Shown here piece by piece: positions 1 through 6,927 of a stretch of DNA of 64,000 nt; position 1 is the stretch's first letter, and each line of letters starts with the position of its first letter. The stretch covers positions 248,001-312,000 of the forward strand of contig NZ_JBFMKQ010000005.1 of assembly GCF_040786285.1 (NCBI RefSeq), read 5' to 3'. Made by a program: the position numbers and the translations under genes. The DNA comes from Aquimarina sp040786285. GTDB lineage: Bacteria; Bacteroidota; Bacteroidia; Flavobacteriales; Flavobacteriaceae. The notes beneath the pieces were generated by a model, which saw nothing but the letters and a program-made list of their open reading frames with translations, had not been told where the DNA came from and did not search any database.

Positions 1-1374
1 ATTTTGCAAAAATTCTAATCGAGTATTGATTTCTTTTAAAAGCCGTTTGGCGATAGTTGCATCATATTCATTTAGAGTAATATTTTTAAAGAAATCATCC
101 AATTCATTTAGAGGTTTCTCTACAAGGTCGGTAAGTGTAGCTTCACTAATTTTTACATAATTTGCTTCTTGTCGTAATCGTTTTCCTTTACAGGTAGTAC
201 ATTTTGTTTTTCCGCGATAGCGAGAAAGCATGACACGATTTTGGATCTTATACGCTTTGGATTCGAGTTCTGTAAAAAAGCTATTGATTCCTTCAAAGTA
301 TTTGTTTCCTGTCCAGAGTAACTCTTTATCTTCTTCAGATAACTCGAAATAGGGCTTGTGAATTGGAAAATCAAATTTATAGGCATTATTTACCAATTGA
401 TCTTTATACCAACCCATACTATCACCTCGCCAGGGGAATATTGCGCCTTCAAACACACTTAATGCCGTATTCGGAACCACCAAATCTTCATCAATACCTA
501 TTACATCACCATATCCTTCGCACTTTGGGCAGGCTCCATAAGGATTATTAAAGCTAAACAAATGCACATTGGGTTCCAGGAAGCTTATCCCATCTAATTC
601 AAATTTATTACTAAACTGTCTAAGTTGTCCATCACTTAAGGTTTCAATAAAACAAGTTCCTTTTCCTTCAAAAAATGCAGAATCAATAGCATCAGCCAGG
701 CGATTATAAAAATCTTCTTCATCTCTTTTTACAATTCTGTCTACTACCAGAAACACATCATCATTCTCTTCTGTTGTGGCTTCTTCAATTCTACTTATCG
801 CATCATTTACTTTAATTCTCGCAAATCCTTGTTGTTGTAATACATTAAGTTTTCCTTCGAGAGTACGACCTTCTTCGATATGAATAGGGGCCAGTAGTAA
901 TAGTTTTTCACCTTCTTCAAATGTCTTTACATATTCTATTACATCGGTAACTCTATCTTTTTTAACTTGATTCCCGGAAACAGGAGAGTAGGTTTTACCA
1001 ATTCTTGCAAAAAGTAACTTTAAATAGTCATATATCTCTGTAGTTGTACCTACAGTAGATCTTGGATTTGTGGAGTTTACTTTTTGTTCTATGGCTATTG
1101 CCGGGGCAATACCTTTGATGTAATCTACTTTAGGCTTGTTTAAGCGCCCTAAAAACTGTCTTGCATACGATGATAAACTCTCTACATACCTTCGTTGTCC
1201 CTCTGCATATAGGGTATCAAAAGCCAGGCTTGATTTACCAGAACCGGATAAACCGGTGATTACAACTAATTTATTTCTTGGGATAACGGCATCTAAATCT
1301 TTCAGGTTGTGAAGTTTAGCACCTTTAATAATTATATTGTGTTTTGGATTTATGCTAGTAATGTCTTGAATCAT
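1..1374 (-). CDS. uvrA: UvrABC excinuclease subunit A, N-terminal 458 residues (runs off the left edge)
   Basis: This is the damage-recognition ATPase of nucleotide excision repair, which acts in the cytoplasm with UvrB. The frame is open from an ATG at 1374 to the window edge, exactly 458 codons. The N-terminus reads IIIKGAKLHNLKDLD, followed by the Walker A motif GLSGSGKSSL and the typical stretch YVESLSSYARQFLG. A CPKC pair lies at residues 282-285 after FSFNNPYGA, and a second pair, CTTC, at 392-395. The cysteine pair that begins the first zinc module in E. coli UvrA is absent; the equivalent stretch reads NKFELDG. The family is about 940 residues, so roughly half is present. It is transcribed away from the sigma-factor gene. 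Confidence 0.97.
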   Translation of the reverse strand, partial: MIQDITSINPKHNIIIKGAKLHNLKDLDAVIPRNKLVVITGLSGSGKSSLAFDTLYAEGQRRYVESLSSYARQFLGRLNKPKVDYIKGIAPAIAIEQKVNSTNPRSTVGTTTEIYDYLKLLFARIGKTYSPVSGNQVKKDRVTDVIEYVKTFEEGEKLLLLAPIHIEEGRTLEGKLNVLQQQGFARIKVNDAISRIEEATTEENDDVFLVVDRIVKRDEEDFYNRLADAIDSAFFEGKGTCFIETLSDGQLRQFSNKFELDGISFLEPNVHLFSFNNPYGACPKCEGYGDVIGIDEDLVVPNTALSVFEGAIFPWRGDSMGWYKDQLVNNAYKFDFPIHKPYFELSEEDKELLWTGNKYFEGINSFFTELESKAYKIQNRVMLSRYRGKTKCTTCKGKRLRQEANYVKISEATLTDLVEKPLNELDDFFKNITLNEYDATIAKRLLKEINTRLEFLQN

Positions 1375-1473
1375 AGTAAATACGCGGTAAGAGCGCAAAG
1401 ATAATGATTACCAAATAAGTATTATAACCTATTGATAATGAAAGTTTAGTTAAAAAAATTAACAGAAAATTCT

Positions 1474-1502
1474 TTGTTTTTAAATGATTGTTATTATCTT
1501 AG
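1474..1502 (+). promoter_or_regulatory. Possible Bacteroidota-type promoter of the sigma-factor gene
   Basis: A TTG at 1474-1476 is followed after 18 bases by TATCTTAG, one mismatch from the TAnnTTTG -7 consensus. It sits about 110 bases before the sigma-factor start, which implies a long leader. The match is imperfect, so this is only a candidate. Confidence 0.35.
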
Positions 1503-1611
1503 CCGCATTAATAAACCAAATTTAAAGAAACTGCCTATAAGGAATACTTTTACTTTTTAAGTTTAACATAGCCCGAGCCCCAAGCTTGTTGGTACTAAAA
1601 TAAGTAAACGT

Positions 1612-2196
1612 ATGAAGGATTACACCCTAACAGACGCAGTTCTGGTTAATGACTACATCAAAGGTAACGAAGGTGCCTTATCTGTTCTAATCGAACGTCA
1701 CAAGCAACGTATTTACAGTTTTATTTATTCAAAAGTTTTTGATAGAGACGTATCTGAAGATATTTTTCAGGATACTTTTATAAAAGTTATTCGTACTCTA
1801 AAAAATGGAAAGTATAATGAAGAAGGAAAATTTCTTCCTTGGGTGATGCGTATTGCTCATAATTTGGTTATTGATCACTTTAGAAAAGGGAATCGTATGC
1901 CAAAGTTTGAAGATAATGGTGAGTTTAGTATTTTCTCTGTAATTAGTGATGGAAATCTTAATGCTGAAAAGAGAATAATTAAAGACCAGGTTGAAGAAGA
2001 CTTGCGTTCTTTAATTCAGGAACTACCAGAAGATCAAAAGGAAGTATTGGTAATGCGTATGTATAAGGATATGAGTTTTAAAGAAATATCTGATAAAACC
2101 GGTGTTAGTATTAATACGGCTTTAGGTAGAATGCGATATGCGTTAATCAACTTGAGAAAAGTAATAGAGAAAAATAATATAGTTTTAACAAATTAA
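1612..2196 (+). CDS. ECF-like sigma-70 family RNA polymerase sigma factor
   Basis: A 194-residue sigma factor with only regions 2 and 4. Region 2 covers about residues 20-95 and includes RIYSFIYSKVFDRDVSEDIFQDTFIKVI and LPWVMRIAHNLVIDHFRK in separate blocks. Region 4 covers about 130-185, with LPEDQKEVLVMRMYKDMSFK followed by a helix-turn-helix reading ISDKTGVSINTALGRMRYA. There is no anti-sigma gene next to it, which is unusual for a classical ECF sigma factor. I infer a stand-alone sigma factor of the kind common in Flavobacteriia. A 49-codon gene follows on the same strand, and uvrA diverges upstream. The regulon cannot be read from this window. Confidence 0.93.
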   Translation: MKDYTLTDAVLVNDYIKGNEGALSVLIERHKQRIYSFIYSKVFDRDVSEDIFQDTFIKVIRTLKNGKYNEEGKFLPWVMRIAHNLVIDHFRKGNRMPKFEDNGEFSIFSVISDGNLNAEKRIIKDQVEEDLRSLIQELPEDQKEVLVMRMYKDMSFKEISDKTGVSINTALGRMRYALINLRKVIEKNNIVLTN

Positions 2197-2270
2197 TAAC
2201 CTTTTTATATAATAAAGTGTAATATTTGTCGTTTTAATTTTAAATAACCCTAATTTAAGATTATTAGAAT

Positions 2271-2420
2271 ATGGCAAAATTTTACTTTAAGTCTTCTGAA
2301 AAAGAAGAAAAACAACATTTAGTTCCAAGAAGAAGTACTATAGATTTTCTTCTCAGCTATTCAAAATCGTTAAACGTTGTAGAATACAACAATCTAAAAT
2401 TTGAAACGATTTTAAACTAA
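2271..2420 (+). CDS. Small conserved-looking protein of 49 residues, function unknown
   Basis: The frame starts at ATG 2271, 74 bases after the sigma-factor stop, and ends in TAA just before a hairpin with a T-run. The protein starts MAKFYFKSSEKEEKQHLV and ends NNLKFETILN. It is hydrophilic and charged, with no membrane segment and no cysteine. The codons look like real coding sequence and the frame fills the space between the sigma-factor gene and a terminator. I infer co-transcription with the sigma gene. I do not recognise the family and no function is assigned. It could be an accessory or anti-sigma-like microprotein, but nothing in the sequence shows this. Confidence 0.65.
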   Translation: MAKFYFKSSEKEEKQHLVPRRSTIDFLLSYSKSLNVVEYNNLKFETILN

Positions 2421-2430
2421 ACTTAAACAA

Positions 2431-2456
2431 GGCCTATTTTTTAATAGGTCTTTTTA
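2431..2456 (+). terminator. Rho-independent terminator after the 49-residue gene
   Basis: CCTATT and AATAGG form a short stem around a T-rich loop, followed by TCTTTTT on the plus strand. It overlaps the last codons of the convergent endonuclease III gene. Confidence 0.6.
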
Positions 2457-3102
2457 TTTTTTGGTATTCGTCTAAAACTGTTTTTCTTCCGATCGTTTTA
2501 GTGATAACATCTTTATCTAAATCCCAACCTCGAGCAGGAGAATATTCTCTACCGTACCATATAATTTGTAGATGTAAGTCATTCCATAATTCTTTCGGAA
2601 ACAAACGCTTTGCATCTTTTTCCGTTTGAGTAACATTTTTTCCACTACTAAAACCCCAACGATACATTAAACGATGAATATGTGTATCAACAGGAAATGC
2701 AGGAACTCCAAATGCCTGAGACATAACAACACTGGCTGTTTTATGTCCAACTGCAGGCAAAGCCTCTAGGTCTTCAAAACTTTGGGGAACCTCACCATTG
2801 TGTTTGTCTATCAAAATATGTGAAAGGCCATGAATTCCTTTTGATTTCATTGGGCTTAGCCCTACTGGTTTTATAATTTCCCTAATTTCTTCTACCGATA
2901 ATTTGATCATAGCATATGGGTTATCTGCTCTGTCAAATAGGAGTGGAGTAATCTGGTTTACTCTAACATCTGTACTTTGAGCACTCATTAACACCGCAAT
3001 TAATAAGGTATATGGGTCTTTGTGATCTAATGGGATAGGTATTTTGGGATATAATTCTTGAAGTGTACTTATAGTGAATTCAACTTTTTCTTGTTTGGTC
3101 AT
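2434..3102 (-). CDS. nth: Endonuclease III-like DNA glycosylase without an iron-sulfur cluster
   Basis: A base-excision-repair glycosylase/AP lyase of 222 residues. The helix-hairpin-helix is LPAVGHKTASVV, with the expected catalytic lysine at K121, and VDTHIHRL supplies the catalytic aspartate D139. In E. coli Nth the C-terminus carries a C-x6-C-x2-C-x5-C motif for a 4Fe-4S cluster. Here that part reads WYGREYSPARGWDLDKD, and the whole protein contains no cysteine, so the cluster cannot form. Length and catalytic residues otherwise fit the family, so I infer an active cluster-free enzyme. It converges with the small gene at 2271-2420. Confidence 0.93.
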   Translation of the reverse strand: MTKQEKVEFTISTLQELYPKIPIPLDHKDPYTLLIAVLMSAQSTDVRVNQITPLLFDRADNPYAMIKLSVEEIREIIKPVGLSPMKSKGIHGLSHILIDKHNGEVPQSFEDLEALPAVGHKTASVVMSQAFGVPAFPVDTHIHRLMYRWGFSSGKNVTQTEKDAKRLFPKELWNDLHLQIIWYGREYSPARGWDLDKDVITKTIGRKTVLDEYQKIKRPIKK

Positions 3103-3261
3103 GCTACCTAAATTGTTTTATGCTAAAGTAAAAAATATTCAACCTTATCCAGATATGATTAATCGCTAAATTTTTAATAAAAGTAACACATGATCTTTAA
3201 TTTTGTTTTACATTTGATTGAAAACTTTAAACAGAATTAATTTTTCATAAATCGACTAAGA

Positions 3262-3711
3262 ATGACAACATTAAAAGAAGGGGATAAGGCTCCTAATTTT
3301 TCGGCCTTAGACCAAGAAGGAAATACCATAACTCTTAATGATTATAAAGGAAAAAAGCTCGTTGTTTTTTTCTATCCAAAAGCCAGTACTCCCGGTTGTA
3401 CTGTAGAGGCATGCAATCTAAGAGATAACTATCAGACTTTTCAGGCGCAAGGGTATGAGATTTTGGGAGTAAGTGCTGATAGTGCGAAACGACAACAAAA
3501 TTTTAAAAATAAATTTGAACTACCTTATCCTTTATTAGCAGATGAATCTAAAGAAGTAATAAATGCTTTTGGAGTTTGGGGTCCTAAAAAGTTTATGGGT
3601 AGAGAGTTTGATGGAATTCATCGTACCACATTTGTTATCGATGAAAATGGAATTATTTCAGAAGTTATCCTAAAGGTTAAAACTAAAGAACACGCAGCAC
3701 AAATATTATAA
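3262..3711 (+). CDS. bcp: Thiol peroxidase of the BCP/PrxQ type
   Basis: A 149-residue peroxiredoxin that reduces H2O2 and organic hydroperoxides using thioredoxin. The peroxidatic cysteine C46 lies in STPGCTVEA and the resolving cysteine C51 follows five residues later, the atypical 2-Cys PrxQ arrangement. FFYPKASTPGC and the downstream DESKEVINAFGVWG are typical of the family. A TACATTTG box at 3209-3216 resembles the Bacteroidota -7 element, but I could not find a good TTG partner. The gene diverges from nth and is followed by a strong hairpin. Confidence 0.96.
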   Translation: MTTLKEGDKAPNFSALDQEGNTITLNDYKGKKLVVFFYPKASTPGCTVEACNLRDNYQTFQAQGYEILGVSADSAKRQQNFKNKFELPYPLLADESKEVINAFGVWGPKKFMGREFDGIHRTTFVIDENGIISEVILKVKTKEHAAQIL

Positions 3712-3728
3712 AAGTTAGGAATTAAAAA

Positions 3729-3766
3729 AAGGCACCATTACGTTTCTTTATAATGGTGCCTTTTTG
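3729..3766. terminator. Bidirectional terminator between bcp and the minus-strand gene
   Basis: A perfect 10-bp stem, GGCACCATTA with TAATGGTGCC, around a 10-base loop, with A-runs on one side and T-runs on the other. It can end both convergent transcripts. Confidence 0.88.
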
Positions 3767-3781
3767 TTTTTTATATAATTT

Positions 3782-5230
3782 TTATTTTATTGTTTCGGCA
3801 GCTTTGTATCCGAAAAAGTTATTTTCTTTAATCATTTCTGGTATTAGTTCTGGTAATTGGTCTTCCCATCCCGATTCTCCTTCTTGAATCTTTTGAAGTA
3901 CTTCTCTGGAGAAAATATCCATGATCGTTGGATCATAATCCGTAATATCTACTAATTTACCATTATACTTAAAGAATTTATAGAGTTCTTTCATTCTTGG
4001 ATGCACCTTCAGGTTATCACTACCTGTTAATTCACCAGTTTGATGATTTTTTAATGGATACAAGTATACTTTTAGATCCTTAAAGAATAATTTACCAAAA
4101 GCTTCAAGAATACCACCACTTAGATGTCTATAGTACTTTTCATCAAAAATATCGATCAAATTATTTACACCCATGGCTAAAGCCATTCGTTCCTTAGTAT
4201 AGTTAGAGAAATATTCTACAACTTTGTAATATTCTTTAAAATTTGAAATCATTACCGTATGACCTAATGAACATAGTAATCTTGCTCTAGCCATAAAATC
4301 AGCTTCATCAATCTCTCCTTCGGCTCTTAGGTTAGATAAAGTGATCTCAAAAATCACTACGGTCTTATCCTTTTTAACTTTGTTTTCGTTTAAAAATATA
4401 TTAAGAGATTTTTTATAAATATCAATATTTACCTTAGTAACCGGTCTAAAACTACCTCTTAAGGCAAGAATATTTTTCTTATATAAAATTGCAGCAGGTA
4501 GTATATTATTGCCATCAGGGCCAAACATTACGGCTTCGGTCATATCATTTTTAACAAGTTGTAAACTCATCAAACGATTATCAACCTTTGTAAACCTTGG
4601 GCCAGAAAAATTGATAGTATCAATTTCTATCTGGTCTTTATCCAAATGGTCATACAGGTATCGAAGCAATTTTTTTGGATTATCGTATTTATAGTAGGCA
4701 CCGTATATTAGATTTACACCTAACACTCCTAACGTCATTTGTTGTAATCTGGCATCGTTTTCATGAAAACGTATATGGAGAGTAATCTCGTTATACTCTT
4801 CATTAGGTACAGTTTGATAACGAATACCAACCCAACCATGACCTTTGTACTTTTTTGCAAAGTCAATGGTAGCTACTGTGTTAGCATAACTAAAAAATAA
4901 CTTATTAGGATGTTTTTCTCTAGTAATTCTTTGTTCGATAAGACTTACTTCATGCTTCAGCATTTTTTTTAACCGGGCTTCGGTAACATATCGTTTGTCA
5001 TTTTCTATTCCATAGATAGCATCACTAAAGTCTTTATCATAGGCACTCATGGCTTTAGCAATTGTACCAGAAGCTCCACCTGCTCTAAAGAAATTTCGAA
5101 CGGTTTCCTGACCAGCACCAATCTCGGCAAAAGTACCATAGATATTTTGGTTCAAATTTATACGTAATGCTTTACTCTTAATCGAAGGGACAGATTCAAA
5201 TTCTTTATCTCCCATTATCGTGATAGGCAT
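3782..5230 (-). CDS. Conserved cytoplasmic protein of unknown function, 482 residues
   Basis: A full-length soluble-looking protein with no signal peptide and no long hydrophobic segment. It starts MPITIMGDKEFESVPSIKSK. Notable blocks are EIGAGQETVRNFFRAGGASG near residues 36-55, IRYQTVPNEEYNEITLHIRF near 135-155 and FSGPRFTKVDN near 207. I believe close relatives occur across Bacteroidota, sometimes with unsuitable transporter or nucleotidyltransferase names, but I do not know a tested function and do not assign one. It is a single gene that converges with bcp and diverges from the metallo-beta-lactamase gene. The conserved glycine-rich AGGASG stretch could bind a nucleotide, which is speculation. 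Confidence 0.85.
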   Translation of the reverse strand: MPITIMGDKEFESVPSIKSKALRINLNQNIYGTFAEIGAGQETVRNFFRAGGASGTIAKAMSAYDKDFSDAIYGIENDKRYVTEARLKKMLKHEVSLIEQRITREKHPNKLFFSYANTVATIDFAKKYKGHGWVGIRYQTVPNEEYNEITLHIRFHENDARLQQMTLGVLGVNLIYGAYYKYDNPKKLLRYLYDHLDKDQIEIDTINFSGPRFTKVDNRLMSLQLVKNDMTEAVMFGPDGNNILPAAILYKKNILALRGSFRPVTKVNIDIYKKSLNIFLNENKVKKDKTVVIFEITLSNLRAEGEIDEADFMARARLLCSLGHTVMISNFKEYYKVVEYFSNYTKERMALAMGVNNLIDIFDEKYYRHLSGGILEAFGKLFFKDLKVYLYPLKNHQTGELTGSDNLKVHPRMKELYKFFKYNGKLVDITDYDPTIMDIFSREVLQKIQEGESGWEDQLPELIPEMIKENNFFGYKAAETIK

Positions 5231-5395
5231 AGTAAAAAGGGCTTTTTTTGTTTAATGTAAAGGTACTAATACCATAATTATTAAAAAAGCCCTTATGCAA
5301 ATTTCTATAGTTTATAATTACTACCGGTAAGAATTAAGAGATCTATATATTTTTTGCCAAAAAAATATAATTACATTTGCTATAGTTAATTAATT

Positions 5396-6157
5396 ATGGA
5401 AGTAATATTTCTCGGTACAGGTACATCACAAGGGATTCCTATTATTGGTAGTGACCATCCGGTTTGTCATAGTGATGATTTTAGAGACAAAAGACTTCGT
5501 GTTTCGGTTTTAGTATCCTGGGATGAATATACCTATGTTGTGGATTGTGGTCCAGATTTTAGGCAACAAATGCTATCCAATAATGTTTCAAGAATAGACG
5601 GTATTGTCTTTACTCATGAGCATGCAGATCATACCATGGGATTAGATGATATACGACCTTTCTTTTTTAGACAAGGTGATATTCCTATCTATGCACATAC
5701 AAGAGTGTTAAAGGCACTAAAAACGAGATTTGATTATATTTTTGCTTCAGAAAATAAATACCCGGGTGCACCTAGTGTATTAGAAAATGAATTAACAAAT
5801 GAATCCTTTACCCTTGGTAATTTAAATGTTATCCCTATAAATACGATGCATAACCGATTACAGGTTTTTGGCTTTAGATTTAAGGATTTTGCTTATTTAA
5901 CCGATGTTAAAACGATTGAAGAAAAAGAGAAATCAAAATTGAATGGCGTAAAAGTATTGGTTGTGAATGCATTACGAATTGAACCACATCATTCGCATTT
6001 CAATTTAGAAGAAGCTTTAGAATTTATAGAAGAAATACAGCCAGAAAGAGCTTATCTTACCCATATTAGTCATATGCTTGGGTTTCATGCTGAAGTGGAG
6101 AAAGAGCTTCCTGAGAATGTTTTTATAGCTTACGATAATTTAAAAATAACCATTTAG
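5396..6157 (+). CDS. Metallo-beta-lactamase-fold hydrolase, PhnP-like
   Basis: A 253-residue protein of the beta-lactamase-fold phosphodiesterase group (COG1235/PhnP-like). The binuclear metal motif is FTHEHADHTMGLDD, with ligands H74, H76, D78 and H79. The N-terminus EVIFLGTGTSQGIP and the later HSHFNLEEALEF and YLTHISH are typical of this group. The substrate cannot be read from the sequence; PhnP itself acts on cyclic phosphoribosyl phosphate, but no phn genes are nearby. A TACATTTG box at 5372-5379 may be the -7 element. The next gene starts 3 bases after its stop, so the two form an operon. Confidence 0.9.
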   Translation: MEVIFLGTGTSQGIPIIGSDHPVCHSDDFRDKRLRVSVLVSWDEYTYVVDCGPDFRQQMLSNNVSRIDGIVFTHEHADHTMGLDDIRPFFFRQGDIPIYAHTRVLKALKTRFDYIFASENKYPGAPSVLENELTNESFTLGNLNVIPINTMHNRLQVFGFRFKDFAYLTDVKTIEEKEKSKLNGVKVLVVNALRIEPHHSHFNLEEALEFIEEIQPERAYLTHISHMLGFHAEVEKELPENVFIAYDNLKITI

Positions 6158-6160
6158 AAT

Positions 6161-6670
6161 ATGAAGAATAAGATTTTTTTATACTTATTTATTTTTACGG
6201 CATTGTTCGTGCTTTTTCAGTTTATGAATGCAAAAAAAGCCAAAGAATCCTACGATGCTAAAATAGAGAACCTAAAAGAAAGATTAAAAGAGCAAGAAAC
6301 TTCTAAAAATGCTGCTATAGACTCTCTTATAGACATCAATATGGATCTTACCTATTTTTCTTTAGAGAGTAATGAGGATGCTGCAAGTTATTTTGAGGAA
6401 ATGGGGTATGAACCCAACAAATTGGCATTAACTATTAGCGATCAGATTATTGCCCAGAACAAAGCAGGTGCAGATAATCCTATTATTCCTTTTGTTGGGA
6501 TGGAAGGGAATATGGCAATAAATAAGGTACGTTTGTTAAACCATAGATGGATTATTGCTGATTTTACAGATGGAGTATATTGGGGAGAACTTTTTATTAC
6601 TTATGAAGTAAGAGAGGATGGAGTAGTGGATTTTGAAGTCGAAAAATCGTTTCTATACCCTAGAAATTAA
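6161..6670 (+). CDS. Membrane-anchored protein with a coiled coil, function unknown
   Basis: 169 residues. One N-terminal membrane segment (about 5-23, LYLFIFTALFVLFQFM) is followed by a charged heptad-like stretch (about 25-55, KKAKESYDAKIENLKERL) that should form a coiled coil. The soluble C-terminal part contains LLNHRWIIADFTDGVYWGEL. I see no catalytic motif. It lies 3 bases after the metallo-beta-lactamase gene and is followed by a terminator, so it is the last gene of a two-gene operon. I do not recognise a characterised family. Confidence 0.85.
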   Translation: MKNKIFLYLFIFTALFVLFQFMNAKKAKESYDAKIENLKERLKEQETSKNAAIDSLIDINMDLTYFSLESNEDAASYFEEMGYEPNKLALTISDQIIAQNKAGADNPIIPFVGMEGNMAINKVRLLNHRWIIADFTDGVYWGELFITYEVREDGVVDFEVEKSFLYPRN

Positions 6671-6694
6671 TACATAAAGATCTCATTAAACACA

Positions 6695-6722
6695 AAAAGC
6701 TGCCCATATGGGCAGCTTTTTT
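6695..6722 (+). terminator. Terminator of the metallo-beta-lactamase operon
   Basis: An almost uninterrupted palindrome, AAAAGCTGCCC with GGGCAGCTTTT around CATATG-type centre bases, running into a T-run. It lies about 25 bases after the upstream stop. Confidence 0.85.
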
Positions 6723-6862
6723 GTTTGGTTTTGAAAAAATATGAAGTAGAAACTACTCCTAAAGCTATACTATAACGTTGTAGTAATATTTTGTGATTCT
6801 TCTTGTATAGATTGATTTTTGTTGAAAATTCAATAATTTTATTGCTGAACGTATTGCTATAC

Positions 6863-6892
6863 TTTGATTCTAAGAGGATTCAGTTATATTTG
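6863..6892 (+). promoter_or_regulatory. Bacteroidota-type promoter of the GH31 gene
   Basis: TTTG at 6863-6866, an 18-base spacer and TATATTTG at 6885-6892 match the -33/-7 consensus (TTG, TAnnTTTG) in full. The start codon follows about 35 bases later. Confidence 0.65.
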
Positions 6893-6927
6893 ATTTCTTT
6901 TGAATCAAAAGCTAAACATATCACAAT

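Noticed and set aside
363..551. Plus-strand open frame inside uvrA
   Set aside because: It lies antisense to well-supported uvrA coding sequence with its zinc-binding motifs and has no recognisable protein pattern.
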